A stretch of DNA of 64,000 nucleotides from positions 62,001 through 126,000 of the forward strand of contig JBCBMW010000006.1 in assembly GCA_039822105.1 (NCBI GenBank). Direction: 5' to 3'. Source of the stretch: Parvularcula sp039822105 (GTDB lineage Bacteria; Pseudomonadota; Alphaproteobacteria; Caulobacterales; Parvularculaceae). Both the position numbers and the translations under genes were made by a program. The notes beneath the pieces were generated by a model. It saw nothing but the letters and a program-made list of their open reading frames with translations, was not told the origin of the DNA and made no database searches. Below, piece by piece: positions 51,646-60,096 of this stretch. How positions within the stretch are numbered: position 1 is the stretch's first letter; every line of letters begins with the position of its first letter.

Positions 51646-52104
51646 AGCGTATGACCTCCGCTGTCTCACTGGATTCTATGAGTCTACGGAATCTCCGTGT
51701 CAATAGGATCAGACCTACGTATATGGGACGTGATCGGAGGGTCACTGACTGTGTCACTGGGGTATGGTCAAATGGAACACGAAAGGCCGCTCCACCCGCT
51801 ACGTTTCAAGGAGCCCCAGGGGGTAGGCGCCGACTTCATCCGATAAATGAGGTCTGAGAAATGTTCTCCATTTTTTGTGCCTCACACCAAGACGTTCCCG
51901 CACCGCGACCCTTCCGTAAGACCAGTGGTCCCCAAATGGTCGCGGCGGTTCCTGTTGCTATGACGAGTGACCGAAAACGCCCCAAGAAGGACGCTGGCGG
52001 GCTAATGCTCAGTCGCGAGAAACCGTCCTCGCTTTGCAAGGCGCGAAAGCGTGCCCGTTCGCAGTTCTGACGCACGGAGATTTTGGCCGAAACGGAGTAA
52101 TTGA
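51646..52104. other. 459-bp island gap between the serine recombinase and HxlR genes
   Basis: No gene is supported here. Two overlapping short frames (51836-52108 minus, 51861-52070 plus) lack ribosome-binding sites and family resemblance. The stretch may be a remnant of a lost gene. Confidence 0.4.
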
Positions 52105-52476
52105 TCACAAAATGTCCTGTTGAACACCAAATCCTTCAGGCGTCTTCCAAGTCTGTTTGAACTGCGCGTTGCCCCACTCGCAGAACGCAAGGACGATCGA
52201 GCTAAGCGCTTGTCCCTTTTCCGTAAGTAGATATTGATAGCGAGGCGGTCGAGACACGTACTCTTTCTTTACGACGAGCTCGTGCTTAACCATCGCTTCG
52301 AGACGTTTGGTGAGGACAGTCGCCGTAATTCGCTCGGGCGATTCTAGAAAGTCATTGAAGCGGGATTTGCCGTTTAGCATGTCTCGGACGATGACCAGGG
52401 TCCATTTGTCTCCGACGAAGTCCAAGGACGTTGCGATCGGACAGTTGGAGCGATGGAGGAGGTTGGCTTCTTTCAT
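52105..52476 (-). CDS. HxlR-family transcriptional regulator
   Basis: The 123-residue winged-helix protein has the HxlR start CPIATSLDFVGDKWTLVIVRDML, with the Cys that is redox-active in some relatives. RFNDFLESPERITATVLTKRLEAM and the wing region VSRPPRYQYLLTEKGQAL follow. HxlR proteins respond to aldehydes, quinones, oxidants or similar stresses. It is divergent from a MAPEG-like gene, with a direct repeat (CTAGTGAC twice, 11 bp apart, at 52492-52510) between the two starts as a likely operator. Confidence 0.88.
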   Translation of the reverse strand: MKEANLLHRSNCPIATSLDFVGDKWTLVIVRDMLNGKSRFNDFLESPERITATVLTKRLEAMVKHELVVKKEYVSRPPRYQYLLTEKGQALSSIVLAFCEWGNAQFKQTWKTPEGFGVQQDIL

Positions 52477-52491
52477 AGCTCCAGGATATAA

Positions 52492-52510
52492 CTAGTGACT
52501 TGCTAGTGAC
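52492..52510. promoter_or_regulatory. Candidate HxlR operator: CTAGTGAC direct repeat
   Basis: CTAGTGAC occurs at 52492-52499 and 52503-52510, an 11-bp period (one helical turn), inside TAACT...AGTTA flanks. It lies between the divergent HxlR and MAPEG gene starts. Confidence 0.5.
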
Positions 52511-52561
52511 AAGTTAACCATGCTAAATGGCCTAAGCATCCTGAGAAGCATGAGGTGGCAC

Positions 52562-52957
52562 ATGAATCTGGAAGTGACGTCCTTAGCTGCGGCCAGCTTG
52601 GGCTTATTGCTGCTACCGCTTGCGTTGATGGTCTCGATGCAGCGCGTAAAACTTGGCAACGTCGTGTTCGGGCATGCAGATAATGACACGCTTCTGCGCC
52701 GCATAAGAGCCCACGGAAACCTAATCGAGTACGCCCCGCTTAGTCTGATCCTTCTTGGGTTGTCGGAGGCTCAAAATGCAAGCTCTTGGCTCGTCACAAC
52801 GAGCGCTGTTTTACTGGTTTTCGGTAGGTACATGCACGCGGCTGGTACGTTGATCGCACCAAGTTCCGCCCCGCCCCGCGCGATCGGTATGCTGATGACG
52901 CACGCATCATACATCGCGCCATCGCTTTGGCTATTGAGCCATGTCTTCTTTGGGTGA
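52562..52957 (+). CDS. MAPEG-like integral membrane protein
   Basis: The 131-residue protein has four hydrophobic helices. It carries the MAPEG/YecN-like pattern: RVKLGNVVFGHADNDTLLRR, AHGNLIEYAPLSLILLGL, and a late GRYMHAAGTLIAPSSAP. In eukaryotes MAPEG proteins are glutathione-dependent membrane enzymes; bacterial YecN-like members are less known. It is divergent from the HxlR gene and probably its target, which suggests a stress or detoxification unit. The start at 52562 (MNLEVTS) is preferred over ATG 52520. Confidence 0.8.
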   Translation: MNLEVTSLAAASLGLLLLPLALMVSMQRVKLGNVVFGHADNDTLLRRIRAHGNLIEYAPLSLILLGLSEAQNASSWLVTTSAVLLVFGRYMHAAGTLIAPSSAPPRAIGMLMTHASYIAPSLWLLSHVFFG

Positions 52958-53119
52958 ATAGGCGCCTTGCCGATTCTTCTCTGTGCAATCGATTAGATGC
53001 TCTGCGGATTAAACTCACCGCATATCGCTCACGGTTAGCACGAACACGGACCTTTCCTTCGCGTCGACACATCTGCATGCGCTTGACATCGAGCACATCG
53101 TTCTCAATGGACCGCGTTA

Positions 53120-53932
53120 CTAAAGCCTAGCGAGCCACATGTTGGTTGTTGCGCCATATATGCCGATCGACATCATCAGTGTTAAGATCAAAGTAGCTAC
53201 GGCAACCGCATACTTCGCCACGGCGCTGTGTGATCGCGTGGCCCAGAAATAGAGTTCAAGGGCGAGAAGCGGCACCAGATACTGGCCGTGATACCAGAAC
53301 TTGAAGAACTCAAGCGTGTTCGTCCCAACCGTGACCGCCCAGAATTGATAGCCGATGCGGAAGAACCAGACCACACCGACCACCATGAAGAGGCGGATCG
53401 CCCACTGGTGATGGATCGCAATTTTTCGCTTGATCGCATAATAGAGCGTAATCGGCGCAAATGCGAGAATGAGCAGACCCCCAATGGTGGTGCCTATTTG
53501 TCCGTTTACCCCGCCAATGATTGGCTCTTGGGTCCAATTCATATAGATCCCTGTCGTCGCCGTCACGACCGCTAACGACATCCATAGACGCCCGTTCCAC
53601 CGATGAAACGTAGGGAACCGTTTCCGAATCGCCGGGATCAGCTGGAGCGGTCCGCCGCCGACAATCAAAATGGACAACATAAGGTGGGCGATCATCGAGC
53701 CATTATGGGCGTCGTCGCCGGCGACATAGCCATGCGGGAGATGGGTTTCCTCAAGCCCCGGCGCGCCTTGGGCAATCAACAAGGGGACGTAAAGAGCCGC
53801 CACGTAAAACGCGAAAATCCAATGGCCAATCGCCGCCGCCGTGAACCAGATCCGCCCGGACCAAGATAAGACGTCTTTTCCGGTGATCTTGGTCAAGCCA
53901 GGGGCAAGTTCTATCGTTCGATCATTACTCAT
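53120..53932 (-). CDS. DUF2306 integral membrane protein
   Basis: The 270-residue protein has about seven hydrophobic segments and the DUF2306 features: SMIAHLMLSILIVGGGPLQL (His in a helix), RFPTFHRWNGRLWMSLAVV (the HR/W block), and AIHHQWAIRLFMVVGVVWFF with further His/Trp/Arg residues. The His pattern hints at heme or metal, but the function is unknown. It is divergent from the AraC-family gene at 54104. A similar pairing occurs near 7.4-9.4 kb outside the island. Confidence 0.8.
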   Translation of the reverse strand: MSNDRTIELAPGLTKITGKDVLSWSGRIWFTAAAIGHWIFAFYVAALYVPLLIAQGAPGLEETHLPHGYVAGDDAHNGSMIAHLMLSILIVGGGPLQLIPAIRKRFPTFHRWNGRLWMSLAVVTATTGIYMNWTQEPIIGGVNGQIGTTIGGLLILAFAPITLYYAIKRKIAIHHQWAIRLFMVVGVVWFFRIGYQFWAVTVGTNTLEFFKFWYHGQYLVPLLALELYFWATRSHSAVAKYAVAVATLILTLMMSIGIYGATTNMWLARL

Positions 53933-54103
53933 TACACTTATCTTTTGTGGATGGCCTATATGATTGGCGTCCGCTTCGACCGTTGCGATCTTGGCGCGCG
54001 CTAAGATCGCTGATACTGCACCTCAACGGACCTGACTGCTCCAAAATCGGAAAACCGGTCCAAATCTGGCAGATATCAATAGAAAGGCGTGCCGAGGAGT
54101 TTC

Positions 54104-54970
54104 ATGCCGCAAGACGACGTGACGAAAACACGTGATTACTTGACGGCCTATGCCGTGGACGATCCATCTATTGAAGTCGCTTTGAACGGCGCTGCTTTTC
54201 TCACGCGAGCGGCATTTCCCGCGTTTGATGAACCCACACAGTCCAGCCCGTTCACGAAGATTGCGGTCAATACAGGTCTGAACTCGTGGTACAAACGCAA
54301 CTCCGATAGCACCTGCGTCGAAGGACCTTGGCGTCGGAAAAGCGTCGCGATCACGCTTGCTGGTGAAGACGGTCACACCGTCTCCAGCGACGTCCTCATG
54401 ACGGGCCTCGCCGTCAATCTGGACGCCATCACCCCTTACGGCGAGACGCCGATACGGCAAGAGGCGCTCGAACAGGCAGCGAACCACCTCCCTGTCGATC
54501 CGTATTCAGCATTCTTGTTGGAGACGCTGTTTCAATCGTCGAAGCGATATGGGTCGTCCGCCGCTTTTATTGAACAACGTGTCCATGAGCTCCTTCGCCA
54601 TCTTCTACGGCCGCAAGAGCGCACCGTCCATCAGCATACGCCGCCGCTTGACACCCGGCGTTTATCTCGCGTGAAGGCGTTTATCGCGGAGCATGCTTAC
54701 GAGGACCTCAGTGTGTCCGATCTCGCAAGGATCGCGGTCATGGACACGAGCTATTTTATCAAATCGTTTCAAGCCGCGACGGGAATGACGCCCTTCGTTT
54801 ATTTGACCCGCGCGCGCATGGCCGAAGCCAAACGGCTTCTTCTTCAAAATCACTCAGTCACCCGCGTCGCATTGAGTGTTGGATACAGCAATCCCAGCAA
54901 ATTCGCCGCCACTTTCAAAAGATGCTACGGTATGACCCCCACCGGCTGGCTAAGCAGCACTCTCTCATAG
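54104..54970 (+). CDS. AraC-family transcriptional regulator
   Basis: The 288-residue protein has an N-terminal AraC-like sensor region (about 1-190) of no clear ligand class and a C-terminal HTH pair at about 190-285: LSVSDLARIAVMDTSYFIKS, AKRLLLQNHSVTRVALSVGY, ending GMTPTGWLSSTLS. GAGGAG is well placed before the ATG at 54104. It is divergent from the DUF2306 gene and likely regulates it. Some N-terminal features recall cupin-less AraC proteins of the FtrA/OruR type, but I cannot name the signal. Confidence 0.85.
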   Translation: MPQDDVTKTRDYLTAYAVDDPSIEVALNGAAFLTRAAFPAFDEPTQSSPFTKIAVNTGLNSWYKRNSDSTCVEGPWRRKSVAITLAGEDGHTVSSDVLMTGLAVNLDAITPYGETPIRQEALEQAANHLPVDPYSAFLLETLFQSSKRYGSSAAFIEQRVHELLRHLLRPQERTVHQHTPPLDTRRLSRVKAFIAEHAYEDLSVSDLARIAVMDTSYFIKSFQAATGMTPFVYLTRARMAEAKRLLLQNHSVTRVALSVGYSNPSKFAATFKRCYGMTPTGWLSSTLS

Positions 54971-55208
54971 TCAACTCATTCCAACTTAGATCGGCTTAGT
55001 CATCGATGCATACTAACGCTGATGGTCATATCTTTGCCCCCTAATGCTGGGCTGCTGTTCAAGCTAAGATATTAGTTTCTGTAAGGGGGGCGATTGCTCG
55101 AAAGCACTTCATTGACGAGGATGCTCTGAGCGGCGGACAATTCTCACAGCGTCCGAAAATCGCCGGAAGCGGACACTGGACGAAAAGGCGTCACCGTCTT
55201 GTGCTCGA

Positions 55209-56498
55209 TCAATACACTTTGCAGCCAGGAAATTTCTGAGCAAAGCCATACCATCTTGTGAACACATGGTGCGGCGGGTTTTTGAGACTCCCTGTCGTAA
55301 CGATAGGCAGGTTGCGATCAGTGTCCCAAGTCACGCGGATCTCTGTTCCAAACTGCTGGTCTAAGACGCCTTCACCCTGGCGGATTTTTTCAAGCGGATA
55401 AAAAACAGCATGTCGTCCGCTCCAGATGCCGACCCCCATTTCAAGCTCAGGCAATCTTGGATCATGAAACTCGAATGACTCGCGAAACCCAGGATAAAAC
55501 TTGCCCTCTGGCAGCATCCGCCATGTATGGCCGTACTGCATACGGCGCACCAGTTTTTGCCAAAGCTTCAGACGTGGACGCGCCAGCGGCAGGGATGGGG
55601 ATTCGGCCAACAAATCTCCCGCCAAAACGATCCGCAGCGATCCGATGATGTCTAGACTTTTCCCTTTGTGTGGCCCCCAGCGGCATTCGCCGGTCAGGTG
55701 ATCCCACAGCGATCCGGTGGCATCATCTTTCATGATCATGGTGCCAGCGTGCACTCCCCCCACGGAGAAGGTTGAAGGCTGTCCATCAATGCGTGCATCG
55801 AAATTGATGCCAGCATTGCAGACCGCGCAGAACGACACCAGGAAGGGCGTTTCTCCGAGTGTACCCTGTGCCAGGTGGTGATAGGCCAGCGTGCGAAGCG
55901 TGATGCCAATCGCTTCCCCGTCCGCCTCAAGCACGAACACGTCCTGTTCCGGGCCGACAAATCCCTCTTCGATGGCTTGTTCGATGGGCTGGGTGTTTTT
56001 GTCGATATGAAGAGTCTTGTAGAGTTTGACGAACGTCTCGTCCTCAACCTTCTCTCTATCAAAATCTCTTGATCCACTCTCGTCCGGAACGATCAGTGTC
56101 GGCACGGGGGCCGGAGTTTTGCGTGTGGCGATCCAGGTCCAGAAGGATGTTTGAACCACTGCCAGAATGACAAATGGAACCACGATATCTCCTAGCGGGG
56201 CGCCAAACGCAGCGTAAGCATAGGCGGCCGCAAGCGTCTCAAACGTTGATCCGGCATAAGCCCACTCGCGCAGCCGGTTGGGAACGGGCAGTGTAACCGC
56301 GGCAAGCTCGTACAATTTGGCGACACCCAGCAGCAAGGCGAAGCTGGCTGGATATCCCAGATGCGTTATGCGCTCTACCAGGAAGTCCGCCCCTAGAACC
56401 GCTGCGGTTCCGGTGACCGCCATCCAAAATGCGATCACCCCGGTGGTCACGAAATAGAGCAGGCGCAGTCCTCTGCGCTGTTTTGGCTGTGCGGACAT
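55209..56498 (-). CDS. DoxX-like membrane domain fused to a DUF3179 domain
   Basis: The 429-residue fusion has an N-terminal four-helix DoxX-like membrane region at about 12-125 (LLYFVTTGVIAFWMAVTGTA, FALLLGVAKLYELAAVTLPV). A C-terminal DUF3179 domain follows at about 175-425, containing TPFLVSFCAVCNAGINFDAR (CxxC), SVGGVHAGTMIMKD, SLWDHLTGECRWGP and a histidine-rich end. DUF3179 proteins are extracytoplasmic with conserved Cys and His and may handle metals or redox; DoxX domains are often tied to quinone or redox functions. The fusion is unusual. The ATG at 56498 is preferred to a TTG at 56561, which would place the start within the operator repeat. It is divergent from a LysR gene. Confidence 0.8.
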   Translation of the reverse strand: MSAQPKQRRGLRLLYFVTTGVIAFWMAVTGTAAVLGADFLVERITHLGYPASFALLLGVAKLYELAAVTLPVPNRLREWAYAGSTFETLAAAYAYAAFGAPLGDIVVPFVILAVVQTSFWTWIATRKTPAPVPTLIVPDESGSRDFDREKVEDETFVKLYKTLHIDKNTQPIEQAIEEGFVGPEQDVFVLEADGEAIGITLRTLAYHHLAQGTLGETPFLVSFCAVCNAGINFDARIDGQPSTFSVGGVHAGTMIMKDDATGSLWDHLTGECRWGPHKGKSLDIIGSLRIVLAGDLLAESPSLPLARPRLKLWQKLVRRMQYGHTWRMLPEGKFYPGFRESFEFHDPRLPELEMGVGIWSGRHAVFYPLEKIRQGEGVLDQQFGTEIRVTWDTDRNLPIVTTGSLKNPPHHVFTRWYGFAQKFPGCKVY

Positions 56499-56554
56499 TA
56501 GACGTCTCCATCGTTTGTTTTCTTGGTCCGCCCATTTTATGGGCCTTGTAAAAA

Positions 56555-56588
56555 CGGACAATCAGGAGAAAATTTGACTTATTGTCCG
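56555..56588. promoter_or_regulatory. Candidate LysR operator: inverted repeat CGGACAAT/ATTGTCCG
   Basis: CGGACAAT at 56555-56562 and ATTGTCCG at 56581-56588 form perfect 8-bp arms 18 bp apart, between the DoxX-DUF3179 and LysR gene starts. A smaller inverted repeat (GCCCAT at 56530-56535 with ATGGGC at 56539-56544) lies beside it. Confidence 0.6.
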
Positions 56589-56608
56589 AAAAAACAGAAT
56601 AAAAAGGG

Positions 56609-57502
56609 ATGAGACTGTCTACATCCAAAGAACTGGTCGTCTTTGAGACCGTTGCGCGGCTGCGGAGCATCACCCTGGCGGCTGACGAGCTGGTGGTGTC
56701 CAAGCAGACCGTAAGTGACCAATTGAGGCGGCTGGAGGACACTGTTGGAGTACGCTTGCTCCAGAGAACCTCGCGCAGCATGTCCCTCACGGAGGCCGGT
56801 ACGCGCCTATACCCTCACTGTATCAGGGTCGCAGACGCCACCAAGGCCGCGCTTCAAGAGCTCGAAGAAGAGAGCCAAGAACCAAGCGGACTGCTCACTT
56901 TGGCCTCATCTAGAACATTTGGCGCGCATTTTTTGGCTGAGCTCGCTATGCGATATCTTGAAACCTATCCGAAGGTTCAGGTCGATCTGCGGCTCGAAGA
57001 CCGCCGCTTCAAAATCATTGAGGAAGGCATCGACCTTGCTTTTCTCGCCTTTCAACCGGAAGGCAACGACCTCATGTGCCGGGCCCTTTTCCCGGCAGAA
57101 GCGTGTTTCGTTGCTGCGCCGGACTTGTTGAAGAAGGCTGAGCTTGATGAGGCTGAAGACGCTTACGGGCAGCTACCAAGAATTGAATGGCGCCAGGGGG
57201 CAGACAGCTCTCAGACAGAGCTGAGAGCAACCAGGTTACGGGTGTCGTCCGTAGAGATTGCGCTCCTGGCGGCGGTCCGGGGCTTGGGGGTCGTTAAGGC
57301 CCCTCGACCGCTCGCTCAACCCCACATTGATGCCGGCGAGCTTACTGTGCTGCCCGATCAAGAAGCGTCTCCGACATCGAAAATCTATGCGGTCTTTCCA
57401 AGTCGTTTTCACGTGCCATCGAAAGTAAGAGCGTTTTTGAACCTGGTGCAAACGTCCAATAGCTCAATCGATCAGATGATGGCGGATCGAACACTGCCCT
57501 AA
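56609..57502 (+). CDS. LysR-family transcriptional regulator
   Basis: The 297-residue LysR-type protein has an N-terminal winged HTH (LVVFETVARLRSITLAADEL, KQTVSDQLRRLEDTVGVRLL at about 9-53) and a substrate-binding domain at about 90-290 (LRLEDRRFKIIEEGIDLAFL). The start overlaps no other gene. Its HTH-side promoter region contains the perfect inverted repeat, so it likely represses or activates the divergent DoxX-DUF3179 gene. The ligand is unknown. Confidence 0.88.
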   Translation: MRLSTSKELVVFETVARLRSITLAADELVVSKQTVSDQLRRLEDTVGVRLLQRTSRSMSLTEAGTRLYPHCIRVADATKAALQELEEESQEPSGLLTLASSRTFGAHFLAELAMRYLETYPKVQVDLRLEDRRFKIIEEGIDLAFLAFQPEGNDLMCRALFPAEACFVAAPDLLKKAELDEAEDAYGQLPRIEWRQGADSSQTELRATRLRVSSVEIALLAAVRGLGVVKAPRPLAQPHIDAGELTVLPDQEASPTSKIYAVFPSRFHVPSKVRAFLNLVQTSNSSIDQMMADRTLP

Positions 57503-57787
57503 GTCTGCTTGTGTGAAACACATGTCGGTCGGCAAACAAAATTCGGCGTAGCCAGCGTCCGGCTTGGGCCAATCCCAGTCAATCACACTACTTCATGAGC
57601 GGCTTAATTTCGCCCGATCCGGTCGCACGCAGCAACCTGACGACACGGTTCGAACACATGCCGCCCAGGAGCCTCACTGGTGAGTCTTTCGTTGTGCGGA
57701 TGGGGGGAAAACCACGCATACGAGGCCAATGAAACGCATCACAGAACAACCTCACGGCTCTCAGCGGCTCTTCAGGTTCACGCCGCG

Positions 57788-59095
57788 TCAGCTATCTAAC
57801 AGACTGGCAATCACCGTGGTGTCGACCCCGTCGTAACGTATCGAATTCACGGCTGGTCTGAGCGCTTCAACGTCACCTTTGTTACCATAAACGGCGGTCG
57901 TTACGGAGCCACCAGCATGGCCGACCACCCGAGCTGCGAGAACCTCTGGAACACCAGCGTCCAACAGCTTGTTGACGACCGTATGCCGGAATGAATGGTG
58001 TACCTTGGTAGGACCAAACTCTAGTTGAGCTTTCAGTTTACCGAAGGCCTTCTCTAGACCACTAATCGAGTAGGGGTCCTCGGTCCATTGACGCGCACAG
58101 TCATGAATCAACTCCGGACAAGGGATCGTCCGAGCTGATAGTTCTTTCTTCTGGCGTGGGAACGTCAGCGTGCGCTGCGTCTCGTTGAAGGTCATCTTTG
58201 GAAGTGCTGCGATCCGTGGTCCGGTGAACGCAGAGATCAGGATCGCCTGGCGTAGTCTCAGGGACTTAGCTTCTGTAAGCAGACGTAAGACTTCGGCGTC
58301 TTTCCACACGTCTCGTTTAACTGATTGTCGCGTTGAAGTTACCATAAGATCCCGGAAGGGTGCGGGGTCGTAGCCATGGAACTTTGCGAGACCACGCAGC
58401 GCGCTCAGCATGCGGTTTATGGACGGTTTGGAGAGTGTCGTACCTAGCTCATTGACCCACTGTTGAACGTCTGATCTCGTGACGTTATCTAACGGCGGAA
58501 GGTTTTCGTCAGCACGCTTATACGTGTTCCTGTAATCCGTCTGCGTATTCTTTGTTCGCTGTTGGCCACGTTCTAGGTACTTATCTCCGAACTGGGTGTA
58601 TGTCAGCTTTCCCGCCCAAAGGTCTATCTTCCTGGCAAGCTCTCGACCCCAGATCGTTTGAGTTTCGATGCGCTCTCGGGCCTCGTCGACCGCATCATGC
58701 CAGTCCTGACCCGCGCGCCGGTTCTCCGACGCCTCTGCTACTGCGTGGAGTGTCAGCTCCTCATGAACGTCATCAATGCTCGTGGGAATACCTTCAGCAC
58801 GTAGTCCTCGCTCGGCTACGCCTCGTTCAACCCAATACAAGTCATTGTTGTCGTCGGTCTGTTTCTCCGTTTCGATCGTGAGCGCGCGTGCTTTAGCTAC
58901 TGCGAAAATCTTTTCGTAATGAGCGAGCAGCTGGTCACGGAGTGTGCGTGCTGTCACCTCGTCACGTGTACCTAGGCTCGTCTCGATTCGTGGTTTCCCA
59001 ACGGCGCCCTGAGCAAACTTCGGAACGTCCTTGACGAACCACCACGTCTTGCCTCGTAGCTTAAGGTGGCGATTCTTCGTCCGCATCCTCGGCAT
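57788..59095 (-). CDS. Tyrosine-type integrase of the island
   Basis: The 435-residue integrase has an N-terminal arm/core region starting MPRMRTKNRHLKLRGKTWWF and a C-terminal catalytic domain with the first Arg in FTGPRIAALP, HSFRH, and GHAGGSVTTAVYG (catalytic Tyr). The catalytic residues therefore look intact. It reads from the right att towards the interior and is the likely driver of insertion into tRNA-Glu. Its 5' end lies 94 bases from the att core, typical of tRNA-targeting integrases. No excisionase gene was recognised. Confidence 0.92.
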   Translation of the reverse strand: MPRMRTKNRHLKLRGKTWWFVKDVPKFAQGAVGKPRIETSLGTRDEVTARTLRDQLLAHYEKIFAVAKARALTIETEKQTDDNNDLYWVERGVAERGLRAEGIPTSIDDVHEELTLHAVAEASENRRAGQDWHDAVDEARERIETQTIWGRELARKIDLWAGKLTYTQFGDKYLERGQQRTKNTQTDYRNTYKRADENLPPLDNVTRSDVQQWVNELGTTLSKPSINRMLSALRGLAKFHGYDPAPFRDLMVTSTRQSVKRDVWKDAEVLRLLTEAKSLRLRQAILISAFTGPRIAALPKMTFNETQRTLTFPRQKKELSARTIPCPELIHDCARQWTEDPYSISGLEKAFGKLKAQLEFGPTKVHHSFRHTVVNKLLDAGVPEVLAARVVGHAGGSVTTAVYGNKGDVEALRPAVNSIRYDGVDTTVIASLLDS

Positions 59096-59105
59096 CAGGA
59101 AATCC

Positions 59106-59123
59106 TTCTGGGACAGTTCCTGG
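59106..59123 (+). repeat. Arm-site-like repeat, right end of island
   Basis: TTCTGGGACAGTTCCTGG matches 47611-47629 except for one substitution and one gap. It lies between the integrase start and the right att. Confidence 0.45.
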
Positions 59124-59188
59124 ACACCAATAACCGGAAAAATAAATAATTACAATATTATAGGTAAATAGCCTCCCTAGAGCCCAAA

Positions 59189-59205
59189 TCCCCTAGGGAG
59201 TGCCA
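59189..59205 (+). repeat. Right att core of the tRNA-Glu island (17 bp)
   Basis: Exact copy of 47521-47537, marking the right boundary of the island, 94 bases upstream of the integrase gene. Confidence 0.9.
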
Positions 59206-59354
59206 CAATCCAACAAGATGAGTGGTTTGAAGCGGATTTTGTCAATTCGCTGCTGTAGGCCGTGCCAGTGTTTAGCAGCACCGCAGTCAACTGATCTGAC
59301 GTCAGCCCATGGACTCAGGCCGCACTCTCCCAAGAGCCAAAAGGAGGTGTTGTC

Positions 59355-59609
59355 GTGACCGACTCCGCTTCGTTTGGGGACATCAGAGCCAAGCTGGAGG
59401 ATGCGACAACCGCGATCGTGTTGTTACGTGATGTGCTGAACATCACGACTTTTTCCGACCACGGTGGAACTGACGGGGCTCAGGTCTTATCGCGCCACAC
59501 CAGAGCGGTGACGCGGGTGGGCCTGTCACGCATGACAGCCGCTTTCTTTAGGTATGCCTTGGTAGCTTTCCACGGCTTCCCGCGTCTGTTGCGCGACAAG
59601 CTTTGCTGA
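59355..59609 (+). CDS. Small hypothetical protein overlapping the phasin gene
   Basis: The 84-residue frame starts at a GTG with a strong AAGGAGGT site 6 bases upstream. The first half (TDSASFGDIRAKLEDATTAI) looks protein-like, but the second half runs antisense to the phasin gene (59526-59609), so the true gene may end earlier or not exist. No family is recognised. Confidence 0.35.
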   Translation: MTDSASFGDIRAKLEDATTAIVLLRDVLNITTFSDHGGTDGAQVLSRHTRAVTRVGLSRMTAAFFRYALVAFHGFPRLLRDKLC

Positions 59610-60065
59610 GTCTTCCGTCGCACTCATCGAACGCGAAAAAAATGCAGACTGATATTCCGTATAGTCTTGGACAGTCTCTTCCGTCAGCTTCGTATAAAGA
59701 ACAATCAATTCCTGCGGTGTTTTACAACTCGCCATGGCCTGCACGGCAGCAAGATCTGCGTTCAACCGCTTTGCGAAATGCTGCGCTGTCTCAGCTGACA
59801 GCGCATTGATGAACTCGAAGCCTTTGGTCCACGCTGTGAAGTCAAAGGAAAGCTGATTCCGCGAAAAATTTCCGATCCAACTGGCATTGACGAACGGGTC
59901 GAAAACCGACGCCATCGGCGGAAAGGCGACAACACCGAACGGATTTGAGACCGTCGATACGTTTTCGGCTTCTGGTTCCTTCGTCGGCGCAGGGGACTTG
60001 CTGCTCTGGGTTGCTGTTGGTTTTGGTGTGTCAGCAGTCTGAGGAGTTTTTCGGTTTACAGACAT
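59526..60065 (-). CDS. Phasin-family protein
   Basis: The 179-residue protein has an N-terminal Pro/Thr/Lys-rich tail (about 1-38) and a helical Phasin_2-type domain (about 65-165; AQHFAKRLNADLAAVQAMAS, LVAQQTREAVESYQ). Phasins coat polyhydroxyalkanoate granules. No PHA synthase is in the window. It lies just downstream of the P-type ATPase gene on the same strand, the usual order of the phasin/ATPase/pta cluster in related bacteria being uncertain to me. Confidence 0.8.
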   Translation of the reverse strand: MSVNRKTPQTADTPKPTATQSSKSPAPTKEPEAENVSTVSNPFGVVAFPPMASVFDPFVNASWIGNFSRNQLSFDFTAWTKGFEFINALSAETAQHFAKRLNADLAAVQAMASCKTPQELIVLYTKLTEETVQDYTEYQSAFFSRSMSATEDSAKLVAQQTREAVESYQGIPKESGCHA

Positions 60066-60096
60066 TTCGGTCTCCTTAGGATTCTCAAGTCAATCG

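Larger units (their letters stand above)
47538..59205. mobile_element. 11.7-kb genomic island integrated in tRNA-Glu
   Basis: The island is bounded by the tRNA-Glu 3' end and a 17-bp copy of it. The right end carries a tyrosine integrase reading away from the att site. Arm-site-like sequences occur just inside both ends (47611-47629 and 59106-59123). The cargo includes small unknown genes, a serine recombinase, a SRAP protein and three regulator/membrane-protein pairs, with looser gene packing than the flanks. No conjugation or phage structural genes are present, so it looks like an integrative element without its own transfer machinery. Confidence 0.85.

Noticed and set aside
51836..52108. 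Short opposing frames in the recombinase/HxlR gap as genes
   Set aside because: No start signals and no recognisable family; listed only as a possible remnant region.
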